A program made the position numbers and the translations under genes. Below the pieces are notes generated by a model. The model ran no database searches. It was not told where the DNA came from and saw only the letters and a program-made list of their open reading frames with translations. This document shows positions 25,650-34,194 of a DNA stretch of 41,369 nucleotides, one piece after another (position 1 is the first letter of the stretch; each line of letters starts with the position of its first letter). The stretch comes from Kocuria sp. (GTDB lineage Bacteria > Actinomycetota > Actinomycetes > Actinomycetales > Micrococcaceae): assembly GCF_030530945.1 (NCBI RefSeq), contig NZ_JAUMTZ010000003.1, positions 173,982-215,350 on the forward strand, in the 5' to 3' direction.

Positions 25650-25834
25650 GGTCTTCTCCTGTGGTTCGAGTGGTGCTCGTCATCGGTGGTCGATTGGTGA
25701 CGACACTAAAACCATTTTCCGGAGCGCGCCAGTAAGTTCATCCTTACATTAGCGGATTGTTTTCTAATTCCTGGCGAATAACTTCCTGAATTCAGCAGAG
25801 CCTCAGCTCATTAAGAAATTGAGATGTTTCCTAA
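25650..25834. promoter_or_regulatory. AT-rich intergenic segment upstream of the DUF1540 gene
   Basis: This gap is far richer in A and T than anything else in the window. It contains a minus-strand TAGTGT that could be a -10, an AAAA-TGG-TTTT half-symmetric element read from the minus strand (around 25706-25719), and a GTAAG-N6-CTTAC inverted repeat (25732-25747). It may act as a strong or regulated promoter with an upstream A/T element, and it also holds the 3' end of azlD transcription. Confidence 0.45.
25732..25747. repeat. Short inverted repeat GTAAG-N6-CTTAC
   Basis: Perfect 5-base arms with a six-base spacer in the AT-rich gap; a possible regulator half-site pair for the DUF1540 gene. 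Confidence 0.4.
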
Positions 25835-26137
25835 TCAGGTGAGCAGTGTCCCGGTCAGGGCGTAGGCGGCGAAGCCCGCCAGGAAGCCCAGGAGGAAGTT
25901 CTTGGAGGCCAGGTTCACCAGCACGGCGGCCAGCGCGGCGAGGACGAGTCGGGTGAGCTGCACCCCGGAGTCCGCCTCGATGAGCGTGTAGGCCACGAGG
26001 ATGAGCATGAGCCCGGCGGGCAGCAGGGTGGCGAGCTCCTCGAGCCCTTCCCGGTCTCGGAAGCGGTGGGCCACCTGCACGGGGATGAACCGCAGGGCGA
26101 ACGTCACGGCGGCGCAGACGATGATGGCGGCAATCAT
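25835..26137 (-). CDS. azlD: Branched-chain amino acid exporter small subunit AzlD
   Basis: Small subunit (100 residues) of the AzlCD two-component exporter for branched-chain amino acids and related analogues in the inner membrane. The sequence IAAIIVCAAVTFALRFIPV, LLPAGLMLILVAYTLIEA and the C-terminal FLAGFAAYALTGTLL give three to four membrane helices with the family's RFIPV-type motif. The ATG follows the azlC stop by one base, so the two are co-transcribed and coupled. Confidence 0.88.
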   Translation of the reverse strand: MIAAIIVCAAVTFALRFIPVQVAHRFRDREGLEELATLLPAGLMLILVAYTLIEADSGVQLTRLVLAALAAVLVNLASKNFLLGFLAGFAAYALTGTLLT

Positions 26138-26138
26138 C

Positions 26139-26849
26139 TCAGCCCTTCCGTCCGGTGCTCCGCGGGGCGCTCCCGCGCGGTGGGTGCCGGACCATGACCA
26201 CGCACAGCACGGCGTAGCAGGCCATGGCTCCGAGCAGGAACAGGCTGCGGGGCAGCAGCAGCCCCACCCCGATCGACACCAGGGCGGCCATGACGATCCT
26301 GACCCGCTGGGTCGCGGCGGTGATCGCGCCGACGAACAGCAGCGCGAACAGTCCCGTGAGGGCGAAGTCGAAGCCGTCGAAGGACGGGGGGATGAGACCT
26401 CCGGCGAAGGCGCCCACGGTGGCCCCGAGCACCCAGTAGACGTGGGAGACGCCCTGGATCATCATCAGCTGGTGCTGCGTGGTGGGGTGCACGCCGCTGG
26501 TGATCAGGGCGTAGGCCTCGTCGGTGAGCGCGTACGGGCCGTAGATCTTCGCGGCGGGGGAGTGCAGCAGGCCCGTGGGGTACGAGAAGCCGTAGAACAC
26601 GTGCCTGCTGTTCACGAGCAGGGTGGTCACCGCGATCTGCACGAGCCCGGCCCCGGCCGCCACCAGCCCCACCAGGAGGAACTCGATGGAGCCGGCGAAG
26701 ACCACCAGTGCCGTGAGGGGTGCGAGGAAGGGGGCGAAGCCCAGGGAGACGGTGTAGGCGCCGAACGCCATTCCCAGGGGCAGGTACCCCATGGCCACGG
26801 GCAGCGTGACCTTCAGGGCCCATGGCAGGCTGCCCTTGGTGGTGTCCAT
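26139..26849 (-). CDS. azlC: Branched-chain amino acid exporter large subunit AzlC
   Basis: Large subunit (236 residues) of AzlCD. Family features seen: LPVAMGYLPLGMAFGAYTVSLG near the N-terminus, FAGSIEFLLVGLVAAGAGLVQIAVTTLLVNSRHVFYGFSY (about 48-87) with the conserved NSRHVFYG, and TDEAYALI. Five or more hydrophobic helices are visible. The family exports excess branched-chain amino acids and 4-azaleucine in Bacillus. The start ATG at 26849 matches the conserved N-terminus; a further upstream extension would overlap the S9 peptidase promoter on the other strand. It is divergent from the peptidase gene. Confidence 0.9.
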   Translation of the reverse strand: MDTTKGSLPWALKVTLPVAMGYLPLGMAFGAYTVSLGFAPFLAPLTALVVFAGSIEFLLVGLVAAGAGLVQIAVTTLLVNSRHVFYGFSYPTGLLHSPAAKIYGPYALTDEAYALITSGVHPTTQHQLMMIQGVSHVYWVLGATVGAFAGGLIPPSFDGFDFALTGLFALLFVGAITAATQRVRIVMAALVSIGVGLLLPRSLFLLGAMACYAVLCVVMVRHPPRGSAPRSTGRKG

Positions 26850-26947
26850 GTGTGAAGAGTGCTCCTGGTCCGCTCGCGCTCGTGACTTCCGGGTCACGGT
26901 AGCGCGGGATGCGCACCCCGGGGGCTCACGGCCCGCCTCGCGCTCTG

Positions 26948-26953
26948 TAATGT
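26948..26953 (+). promoter_or_regulatory. -10 (TAATGT), leaderless promoter of S9 peptidase gene
   Basis: TAATGT is followed by seven bases and the ATG at 26961. A GTG at 26952 is in frame but would overlap the hexamer. Confidence 0.5.
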
Positions 26954-26960
26954 GTGTCAC

Positions 26961-29093
26961 ATGGCTTCCCGTTACGCGACTCCCGCGGACCTCGTGACCA
27001 CCCCTCGTCTCACCGCCGTGCGGGCGGACCCTCACGGGCCCGCCGTGGTCCTCCGGCAGGAACTCTCCTCGGACGCCACCCGCTACGTCACGCACGCGTG
27101 GTCGGTCCCGAGCACGGGTGAGCCCGGGCAGCTCACGCACGGCGACAAGGGGGTCCGGGAGGTGTGCCCCACCCCCACCGGATCCCTGTGGTTCACCTCC
27201 GACCGCCCCGCACCGGCTGACGAGGACAAGCACACGCGGCTGTGGCTGCTGCCCGAGCACGGGGAGGCACGGATGGTGCTGGACGCGCCCGAGGGGATCT
27301 CCGGCCTGCAGCTGGGCGGGAACCGGCTGTTCTTCGTCTCCGGCCTGTATCCCGCTGCCCGCGGGGCGCAGGACGAGTTCGCCCGCAACCGGGAGATCCA
27401 CGACCGCCGCAAGGAGAGCGGCGCGAGCGGGGTGCTGCACGAGCGCTCACCCATCCGCTTCTGGGACCACGACCTCCCCGCCGCGCAGGACGCCCTGTGG
27501 TTCCTGGACACCACTGCGCTGGTTCCGGGGGAGGACGCCGCGGCCGCGGTGCACCGCGTGGCACTGCCCCCGGGGCGGCTGGGGCACGTCTCCGTGGCCC
27601 CGGACGGCACCTGGCTGCTCGTGGAGCTCGACGTGCTGCTCCCCTCGGGGGCGCAGCGCGGCCAGCTCTGGCGTGTTCCCGCCCCCGGCACCCCGGGCCG
27701 CGACGGCGCGGACTCCGAGCCGCAGCTGCTCCACGACGCCGCCGAGGACTGCACGTGGGCGCCCGGTGCCGTCAGCCCGGACGGGACGCGCGCCCTGCTC
27801 GTCCGCGAGCGGCTGTGGCGGGACGGTGTGAACATGGCGCTGTCCACCTGGGTGCGGGAGATGGCCACGGGTGAGGAGACCGAGGTGGTGCCCGCGGACG
27901 AGCACTGGGCGGAGGACGCGCAGTGGCTGGACGACGAGACCTTCGTCTGCACGAGCGACCACCGCGGCCGCGGCATCGTGCTGCGCGTGCACTGCCCCCG
28001 CGGCGGGGTCGTGCACAGGTCAGTCGAGGCCGGCGGCACGGGACAGGACTGGACCTACTCCTCGGTGCGCGTGGCTGGTGCGGAGCTCGTGGGGCTGCGC
28101 GCGGACTACGCCCACCCGCCGCAGCTGGTGCGCTGGCCCGCGGAACCGGACGCGGCGGCGTCGTCCGCCGGGGATCGTGACGGGACGGCCCAGGGCCCGG
28201 CGCACGCGGGTGGGGGCGCGACGACGCCGCACCCTGCGCCCCGCGTGGAGCCCACCGCGGTGCCCGGGCTGGTTCCCGAGGACACCGTGCCCGGCCGCCT
28301 GGAGGAGGTCACCGCCACGGCCGAGGACGGCACCCCGATCCGGGCGTGGCTCGCGCTGCCGCAGGACGAGGCAGAGGGCACGGCGCGGCGCGGCCACCCG
28401 CTCGTGGTGTTCGTGCACGGCGGACCGTGGGGCTCCAGCAACCAGTGGAGCTGGCGCTGGAACCCGTGGCCGTTCGTGGCCCGCGGGTACGCGGTGCTGC
28501 TGCCGGACCCTGCGATCTCCACGGGCTACGGCCAGGAGATGATCGAGCGCGGGCAGCAGGAGCTGGGCGGCTCGCCGTTCACGGACGTGATGGCGCTCGT
28601 CGCGGCCGCCACCGGGCGCGCGGACATCGACCCCGGTCGCCAGGCCCTGATGGGCGGGTCCTACGGCGGGTACATGGCCAACTGGGTGGCCACGCACACG
28701 GGCACGAGGTTCCGGTGCATCGTGACCCACGCGTCCCTCTGGAACCTGGACGCGATGGGTGCGACCACGGACAACACCCTCTGGCGCGAGGCCATGGGAC
28801 CCCGGCAGGCCGCCGAGTACTCCCCGCACCGGTTCGCCGAGGACATCGCGGTGCCCCTGCTGGTGATCCACGGCGACAAGGACTACCGGGTGCCCGTCTC
28901 GCAGGGTCTCGAGCTGTGGGCGGACCTGCAGAGCCGCACCTCGGTGGAGGGCCACCGCTTCCTCTACTACCCGGACGAGGGGCACTGGATCCTCAAGCCC
29001 GCCAACGCGCGGACCTGGTACGAGACCACGCTCGCGTTCCTCGGCGAGCACGTGCTGGGGGACCAGTGGCACACCCCGGAGCTGCTGGGCTGA
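26961..29093 (+). CDS. S9 family serine peptidase (acylaminoacyl-peptidase/DPP type)
   Basis: Prolyl-oligopeptidase family hydrolase of 710 residues, predicted cytoplasmic since no signal peptide is seen. The N-terminal half (to about 390) has beta-propeller-like repeats such as HVSVAPDGTWLLV and GAVSPDGTRALLV. The C-terminal hydrolase domain has the nucleophile Ser567 in GGSYGGYM, Asp641 in HGDKDYRVPV and His675 in DEGHWI. Between them lies a Gly/Pro/Ala-rich linker (about 394-433) that looks like an unstructured insertion. The start is set by the leaderless promoter. Such enzymes trim short peptides; a link with the peptide importer 7 kb away is possible but only inference. Confidence 0.9.
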   Translation: MASRYATPADLVTTPRLTAVRADPHGPAVVLRQELSSDATRYVTHAWSVPSTGEPGQLTHGDKGVREVCPTPTGSLWFTSDRPAPADEDKHTRLWLLPEHGEARMVLDAPEGISGLQLGGNRLFFVSGLYPAARGAQDEFARNREIHDRRKESGASGVLHERSPIRFWDHDLPAAQDALWFLDTTALVPGEDAAAAVHRVALPPGRLGHVSVAPDGTWLLVELDVLLPSGAQRGQLWRVPAPGTPGRDGADSEPQLLHDAAEDCTWAPGAVSPDGTRALLVRERLWRDGVNMALSTWVREMATGEETEVVPADEHWAEDAQWLDDETFVCTSDHRGRGIVLRVHCPRGGVVHRSVEAGGTGQDWTYSSVRVAGAELVGLRADYAHPPQLVRWPAEPDAAASSAGDRDGTAQGPAHAGGGATTPHPAPRVEPTAVPGLVPEDTVPGRLEEVTATAEDGTPIRAWLALPQDEAEGTARRGHPLVVFVHGGPWGSSNQWSWRWNPWPFVARGYAVLLPDPAISTGYGQEMIERGQQELGGSPFTDVMALVAAATGRADIDPGRQALMGGSYGGYMANWVATHTGTRFRCIVTHASLWNLDAMGATTDNTLWREAMGPRQAAEYSPHRFAEDIAVPLLVIHGDKDYRVPVSQGLELWADLQSRTSVEGHRFLYYPDEGHWILKPANARTWYETTLAFLGEHVLGDQWHTPELLG

Positions 29094-29155
29094 GGGGCAC
29101 GGCCCCGAGGGCGGAGAGATCCATCACGTGTGCGCGGGCCGCAGGCGCGGGGGAG

Positions 29156-29161
29156 TAGAAT
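29156..29161 (+). promoter_or_regulatory. -10 (TAGAAT) for typA
   Basis: Good TANNNT hexamer about 45 bases before ATG 29207; the leader ends in GAAGAGAG. -35 not clear. Confidence 0.5.
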
Positions 29162-29206
29162 CACCACGACTCCCCTCTGCCTCTATCTGTGAAGAGAGAC
29201 CTGTGT

Positions 29207-31114
29207 ATGTCTGAAAACACCGCCCAGCGCGCCGATCTGCGCAACGTGGCCATCGTGGCCCACGTTGACCACGGCAAGACCACCATCGTCGATGCCATGC
29301 TCCAGCAGACGCACGCGTTCTCCAGCCACGGGGAGGTCGAGGAGCGGGTCATGGACTCGGGTGACCTGGAGCGCGAGAAGGGCATCACGATCCTCGCCAA
29401 GAACACCACGGTGTTCTACGACGGCCCCGCCGCGAACGGTGAGACCATCACCATCAACGTGATCGACACCCCCGGCCACGCGGACTTCGGCGGCGAGGTG
29501 GAGCGCGGGCTGTCCATGGTGGACGGCGTGGTCCTGCTCGTGGACGCCTCCGAGGGCCCGCTGCCGCAGACCCGCTTCGTGCTGCGCAAGGCCCTGGAGG
29601 CCAAGCTGCCCGTGATCGTGGTCGTGAACAAGGTGGACCGCCCGGACGCCCGCATCGAGGAGGTCGTCTCGGACACCATGGACCTGCTGCTGGGCCTGGC
29701 CTCGGACATCGCCGAGGACCACCCGGACATGGACCTGGACGCCGTCCTGGACGTGCCCGTGGTCTACGCCTCGGGCAAGGCCGGGCGCGCCTCCACCGAG
29801 CAGCCCGCCAACGGCGAGCTGCCGGAGAACGAGGACCTCGAGCCGCTGTTCAAGACGATCATCGAGCACATCCCGGCTCCGTCCTACAACCCCGTGGGCG
29901 TGCTCCAGGCCCACGTGACCAACCTGGACGCCTCCCCGTTCCTGGGCCGTCTGGCACTGCTGCGCATCTTCAACGGCACCCTCAAGAAGGGCCAGACCGT
30001 GGCCTGGGCCCGGCACGACGGCACCCTGAAGTCCGTGCGCATCTCCGAGCTGCTTGCCACCAAGGGCCTGGACCGCGTGCCCGCCGAGAGCGCCGGCCCC
30101 GGTGAGATCGTGGCCGTGGCGGGCATCGAGGACATCACCATCGGTGAGACCCTCACCGACCTGGAGAACCCCGAGCCGCTGCCGCTGATCACCGTGGACG
30201 ATCCCGCGATCTCCATGACCATCGGCATCAACACCTCTCCGCTGGCCGGGCGCGTCAAGGGCGCCAAGGTCACCGCGCGCCAGGTGAAGGACCGCCTGGA
30301 CAAGGAGCTGATCGGCAACGTGTCGCTCAAGATCCTCCCCACCCAGCGTCCGGACGCCTGGGAGGTCCAGGGCCGCGGTGAGCTCGCCCTGGCCATCCTG
30401 GTGGAGCAGATGCGCCGCGAGGGCTTCGAGCTCACGGCGGGCAAGCCCCAGGTGGTGACCAAGACCGTGGACGGCAAGGTGCACGAGCCGTACGAGCACA
30501 TGACCATCGACGTCCCCGAGGAGTACCTCGGTGCGGTCACGCAGCTGATGGCCGGCCGCAAGGGCCGCATGGAGGGCATGTCCAACCACGGCACCGGGTG
30601 GGTGCGCATGGAGTTCAAGGTGCCCTCCCGCGGTCTGATCGGCTTCCGCACCAAGTTCCTCACGGACACCCGCGGCGCGGGCATCGCGTCCTCCTACGCC
30701 GATGGCTACGAGCCGTGGGCCGGGGACATCGAGTACCGCACCAACGGCTCCATGGTGGCGGACCGGGCCGGCGTGGTGACCCCGTTCGCCATGATCAACC
30801 TGCAGGAGCGCGGCTCGTTCTTCGTGGAGCCCACCTCAGAGGTGTACGAGGGCATGATCGTGGGCGAGAACTCCCGCGCCGACGACATGGACGTGAACAT
30901 CACCAAGGAGAAGAAGCTCACCAACATGCGTGCGGCCTCCTCCGAGACGTTCGAGAACCTCACCCCGCCGCGCAAGCTCACGCTCGAGGAGAGCCTGGAG
31001 TTCGCCCGCGAGGACGAGTGCGTGGAGGTGACCCCGGAGGCCATCCGCATCCGCAAGGTCGTGCTGGACGCGAACGAGCGCATGAAGGTCGCGCGCGCCC
31101 GGGCCCGCGCCTGA
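29207..31114 (+). CDS. typA: Ribosome-associated GTPase TypA/BipA
   Basis: Translational GTPase related to EF-G that acts on 70S ribosomes and in subunit assembly, especially under stress or cold. The 635-residue protein has G1 AHVDHGKTT (about 18-26), switch I with DLEREKGITIL, G3 DTPGHADF and G4 NKVDR. The C-terminal BipA-type domains read VPSRGLIGFRTKFLTDTRGAGI and TNMRAASSETFENLTPPRKLTLEESLEF. The start at ATG 29207 has an AGAGAG site; an in-frame GTG at 29189 is less likely. The next gene, mshB, follows within about 50 bases and may be read through. Confidence 0.97.
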   Translation: MSENTAQRADLRNVAIVAHVDHGKTTIVDAMLQQTHAFSSHGEVEERVMDSGDLEREKGITILAKNTTVFYDGPAANGETITINVIDTPGHADFGGEVERGLSMVDGVVLLVDASEGPLPQTRFVLRKALEAKLPVIVVVNKVDRPDARIEEVVSDTMDLLLGLASDIAEDHPDMDLDAVLDVPVVYASGKAGRASTEQPANGELPENEDLEPLFKTIIEHIPAPSYNPVGVLQAHVTNLDASPFLGRLALLRIFNGTLKKGQTVAWARHDGTLKSVRISELLATKGLDRVPAESAGPGEIVAVAGIEDITIGETLTDLENPEPLPLITVDDPAISMTIGINTSPLAGRVKGAKVTARQVKDRLDKELIGNVSLKILPTQRPDAWEVQGRGELALAILVEQMRREGFELTAGKPQVVTKTVDGKVHEPYEHMTIDVPEEYLGAVTQLMAGRKGRMEGMSNHGTGWVRMEFKVPSRGLIGFRTKFLTDTRGAGIASSYADGYEPWAGDIEYRTNGSMVADRAGVVTPFAMINLQERGSFFVEPTSEVYEGMIVGENSRADDMDVNITKEKKLTNMRAASSETFENLTPPRKLTLEESLEFAREDECVEVTPEAIRIRKVVLDANERMKVARARARA

Positions 31115-31164
31115 TCGTGGTCCTGCCTCAGTACCCGGGCGGGGGACACGCCACCGAGGGTGCA

Positions 31165-32022
31165 GTGGACTCACTGCTGCCCGAGGGCGTGGACCCCGCC
31201 CGGGCGCGTCTGCTCTTCGTGCACGCCCACCCGGACGACGAGGCCGTGAACACCGCGGCGACCATGGGTCACTACAGCGCGCTCGGCGCCTGCACGGTCC
31301 TGCTCACCATGACGCGCGGTGAACGGGGCGAGGTGATCCCGCCCGCCCTGCAGCACCTGGAGGTGGGTCACCCGGACTGCCCGGACGCGGACGGCACCGC
31401 CCTGGGCCTGTACCGGATCTCCGAGCTCGACGACGCCGCGGCGGCCATGGGCCTCACGGACCGGTTCTACGCGGGGGAGCCCCCCGCACTGGACGCGGCC
31501 CTGGGCTTCGCCAACGGTGCTGGGAAGTACGTGGACTCCGGCATGAGCTGGGGTCCGGACGGCCACGCCCGACCGGCGGCGGACGTCTCCCCGGCAGCTC
31601 TGACCGCCGCGGACACGGACGAGGCCGCGGCACACGTGGCCGCCGCGATCCGGGCCCTGCGCCCGCACGCGGTGGTCACGTACGCGGACGACGGCGGCTA
31701 CGGCCATCCCGACCACGTGGCCACCCACCGGGTGACCCTTCGTGCCGTGGCGCTGGCCGCCGCCACCGACGACGCCGAGGACGATCCCTGGTCCGTGCCC
31801 CTCACGTGGGGGATCGAGAGCGAGGTGGATCCGCGGGACCACCGGCTGCAGGCCGCGATCCACGGGGACCTCGAGGTGAAGCGGGCAGCCATGGCAGCCC
31901 ACGCCACCCAGATCGTGCTCACCGGGGGTCCCGGGGACACCGGGTACACGATGTCCAACGGCGTCCCCCAGACCATCAACGCCACTGAGACGTTCCGGCT
32001 GCTCGATCGGCGCCTCCCGTGA
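31165..32022 (+). CDS. mshB: N-acetyl-GlcNAc-inositol deacetylase MshB (PIG-L family)
   Basis: Zinc-dependent deacetylase of the LmbE/PIG-L family. The mycothiol pathway member removes the acetyl group from GlcNAc-Ins. The metal-binding motif AHPDDE (residues 22-27 from this start) and the second His motif YGHPDHVATHR are present, and TRGERGEVIPP...YRISELDDAAAAMG is typical of MshB. Position after typA and before fdxC and dapC matches the mycobacterial arrangement, which supports MshB over other LmbE proteins. The start is uncertain: GTG 31165 has GAGGG five bases upstream, whereas GTG 31117, three bases after typA, has none. It is about 285 residues. Its stop overlaps the next start (GTGA). 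Confidence 0.8.
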   Translation: MDSLLPEGVDPARARLLFVHAHPDDEAVNTAATMGHYSALGACTVLLTMTRGERGEVIPPALQHLEVGHPDCPDADGTALGLYRISELDDAAAAMGLTDRFYAGEPPALDAALGFANGAGKYVDSGMSWGPDGHARPAADVSPAALTAADTDEAAAHVAAAIRALRPHAVVTYADDGGYGHPDHVATHRVTLRAVALAAATDDAEDDPWSVPLTWGIESEVDPRDHRLQAAIHGDLEVKRAAMAAHATQIVLTGGPGDTGYTMSNGVPQTINATETFRLLDRRLP

Positions 32023-32465
32023 GCGGCGGCACGCGCCGCACCGCGCCCTGGGACTCCGGGGGAGGGGCGGAGGAGCGGCCGGGGGCGGCGTCGTCGGCGC
32101 TGACCGCGCTGCTCACCGGCGTGCTGGTGGGCGCGGTGGCCACCACCATGCACGGTGGGATCTTCTACGGCGACGGCTGGTGGCTGCCGTGGGGTCTCGT
32201 GTTCTCGGGTGCGCTGCTGCTGTGCGCTGGCGTGTGGTGCGGGACCTCCACGCGGCGGGTGTGGGCCGCGGCGGTGCCCGGTCTGCTCACCTACCTCATC
32301 GCGTGGGCGGGCGCCTACCTCCGGGGACGCTCGGTGCTGGTGGTGACCTCCTGGGACGCTCCCATCGGTGTGGTGGGCATCCTGTGGTTCGTGGTGGTCT
32401 TCGCGGCGGTCATGGTCGCGGTGATTGTGACGGGACGTTGGCTCGTCCGTCAGCGCACGCGGTAG
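32019..32465 (+). CDS. Small membrane protein downstream of mshB (possible DUF6113-like)
   Basis: A 148-residue membrane protein with four hydrophobic helices (about 29-45, 57-73, 81-99, 116-140) after a Gly/Arg-rich soluble N-terminus. I recognise no functional motif. Proteins of this size and topology often sit next to mshB in actinobacteria and I suspect the same family (DUF6113), but this is from memory of context. The GTG start overlaps the mshB stop by four bases, so it is translationally coupled to it. The following ferredoxin has its own promoter. Confidence 0.7.
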   Translation: MSGGTRRTAPWDSGGGAEERPGAASSALTALLTGVLVGAVATTMHGGIFYGDGWWLPWGLVFSGALLLCAGVWCGTSTRRVWAAAVPGLLTYLIAWAGAYLRGRSVLVVTSWDAPIGVVGILWFVVVFAAVMVAVIVTGRWLVRQRTR

Positions 32466-32481
32466 CGTCGGGGGCCGTCGC

Positions 32482-32487
32482 TAGAAT
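32482..32487 (+). promoter_or_regulatory. -10 (TAGAAT) for fdxC-dapC
   Basis: TAGAAT 40 bases before the ferredoxin GTG; leader contains GGAGAGG (32510-32516). Confidence 0.5.
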
Positions 32488-32526
32488 GTTCGAAGACCTG
32501 AGAACTGAAGGAGAGGTTCGACAACC

Positions 32527-32850
32527 GTGACTTACGTGATTGCTCAGCCCTGCGTGGACGTCAAGGACAAGGCGTGCGTGGAGGAATGCCCCGTGGACTG
32601 CATCTACGAGGGTGAGCGCTCCCTCTACATCCACCCGGACGAGTGCGTGGACTGCGGTGCGTGCGAACCGGTGTGCCCCGTGGAGGCCATCTACTACGAG
32701 GACGACACCCCGGACGAGTGGGCCGACTACTACAAGGCGAACGTGGAGTTCTTCGACGACCTCGGCTCCCCGGGCGGAGCCGCGAAGCTCGGCAACACCC
32801 ACAAGGACCACCCGCTGATCGCCGACCTGCCCCCGCAGAACCAGGACTGA
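32527..32850 (+). CDS. fdxC: 7Fe ferredoxin (FdxC/FdxA type)
   Basis: Small electron carrier (107 residues) with one 3Fe-4S and one 4Fe-4S cluster. The N-terminal pattern C9-x7-C17-x3-C21-P and the second CVDCGACEPVCPVEAIYYEDD motif are nearly identical to the mycobacterial FdxC. The C-terminal tail (LGSPGGAAKLGNTHKDHPLI..LPPQ) is also conserved. It starts with GTG after a GGAGAGG site. dapC follows four bases after the stop, the same pairing as fdxC-dapC in mycobacteria. Its redox partner is not in the window. Confidence 0.95.
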   Translation: MTYVIAQPCVDVKDKACVEECPVDCIYEGERSLYIHPDECVDCGACEPVCPVEAIYYEDDTPDEWADYYKANVEFFDDLGSPGGAAKLGNTHKDHPLIADLPPQNQD

Positions 32851-32854
32851 GCCG

Positions 32855-34000
32855 GTGAGCGAGCGCGGCGGCTTCGGCCTGGACCTGCCCGACTACCCCT
32901 GGAACTCCCTGGCCCCGTACCGGGAGCTCGCCGCGGAGCACCCGGACGGCGTGGTGGACCTCTCCATCGGGACGCCGGTGGACCCCACGCCCCTGGTGGT
33001 CCAGGACGCGCTGGCCGCCGCCGCGGACGCCCCCGGCTACCCCACCACCCACGGGACCGCGGCGCTGCGCGAGGCCGTGGTGGCCTGGTACGCCGAGCGC
33101 CGGGGCGTTGCGGGCCTGGACCCGGAGGCCGTGATGCCCACCGTGGGCTCCAAGGAACTGGTCGCGTGGCTGCCGCTGCTGCTGGGGCTCGGCCCCGGGG
33201 ACGTGGTGGTGCGGCCCGTGGTGGCGTACCCCACCTACGACATCGGCGCCCGGCTGGCCGGGGCGGAGTCCGTGGCCGCCGACTCCCTGGACGAGCTGGA
33301 CCCCGCGGTGCGTGAGCGCGTGCGCATGGTCTGGGTCAACTCCCCGGGCAACCCCACGGGCATCGTGCGGGACGCGGACTCGCTGCGCGGCCTCGTGGAC
33401 CAGGCCCGCGCGCAGGGCGCGGTGGTGGTCTCGGACGAGTGCTACGCCGAGCTCGGGTGGGGCCGCTGGGATCCCGCCGAGGGTGGCGAGCCCGTGCCCT
33501 CCGTGCTGGACCCGCGCGTGAGTGGAGGGGACACCTCCCTGCTGCTCAGCGCGTACTCCCTGTCCAAGCAGTCGAACCTCGCGGGGTACCGGGCGGCGTT
33601 CCTGGCCGGTGATCCCGCGCTCATGCGATCGCTGGTCAACTCCCGCAAGCACGCGGGCATGATCGTGGCGTACCCCGTTCAGGAGGCCATGCGCGTGGCC
33701 CTGGGGGACAGCGCCCACGTGGCCGCGCAGAAGAGCCTCTACCGCGCCCGCCGGGCCGCGCTGAAGCCCGCGGTGGAGGCGTTCGGTCTCACCGTGGAGC
33801 ACTCGGAGGCGGGGCTGTACCTGTGGGGCACCGCAGGGGAGGACACCTGGACCACCGTGGAGCGCTTCGCCCGCCAGGGCATCGTGGTGGGCCCCGGAAC
33901 GTTCTACGGCGAGGCCGGGGCGGGCCACGTCCGGCTCGCCCTCACCGCCACCGACGAGCGCGTGGCCGCCGCCGTGGAACGGCTGGACCGGGCGCGCTGA
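32855..34000 (+). CDS. dapC: N-succinyldiaminopimelate aminotransferase DapC
   Basis: PLP-dependent aminotransferase of the succinylase lysine/DAP pathway, making N-succinyl-LL-2,6-diaminopimelate with glutamate as donor. The 381-residue fold I enzyme has NSPGNPTG (162-169), the PLP Asp in VVSDECYAEL (Asp194) and the PLP lysine in SLSKQSNLAGYR (Lys238, with Arg246). Linkage to fdxC and to dapD/dapE 3 kb away supports the assignment. The start is GTG 32855, four bases from fdxC; no separate promoter is apparent. The pathway product feeds both lysine and peptidoglycan. Confidence 0.92.
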   Translation: MSERGGFGLDLPDYPWNSLAPYRELAAEHPDGVVDLSIGTPVDPTPLVVQDALAAAADAPGYPTTHGTAALREAVVAWYAERRGVAGLDPEAVMPTVGSKELVAWLPLLLGLGPGDVVVRPVVAYPTYDIGARLAGAESVAADSLDELDPAVRERVRMVWVNSPGNPTGIVRDADSLRGLVDQARAQGAVVVSDECYAELGWGRWDPAEGGEPVPSVLDPRVSGGDTSLLLSAYSLSKQSNLAGYRAAFLAGDPALMRSLVNSRKHAGMIVAYPVQEAMRVALGDSAHVAAQKSLYRARRAALKPAVEAFGLTVEHSEAGLYLWGTAGEDTWTTVERFARQGIVVGPGTFYGEAGAGHVRLALTATDERVAAAVERLDRAR

Positions 34001-34071
34001 GCCCCACCCCCGCGCGGTGAGCCCCGCCTGCGTGCTCCGGGGGCAAGTGGAATCCCCCGCGCGGCACCGAG

Positions 34072-34077
34072 TAGGTT
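34072..34077 (+). promoter_or_regulatory. -10 (TAGGTT) for gltA, with ~110-base leader
   Basis: TAGGTT lies about 118 bases before ATG 34195. The leader can form an imperfect hairpin (GACCGGGGC with GCCCCCGTC, one mismatch, within a CCACGA/TCGTGG frame) and ends in GAAGGA. Upstream, 34001-34071 holds a weak five-bp GGGGG/CCCCC hairpin that may end dapC transcription. Confidence 0.4.
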
Positions 34078-34194
34078 GGTGGGGGATCAATCTGCACTTC
34101 CACCGGTGCGCGTCCGCCTGCCGCCACGAGGACGTGGTGGACCGGGGCGCGGCCCCCGTCGTGGAACATCCGAGCACAACGTGAAGGACACATC

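Noticed and set aside
25706..25719. Zur box upstream of the DUF1540 gene
   Set aside because: Only the AAAA...TTTT core is symmetric; the outer bases do not match known Zur consensus well enough to call.
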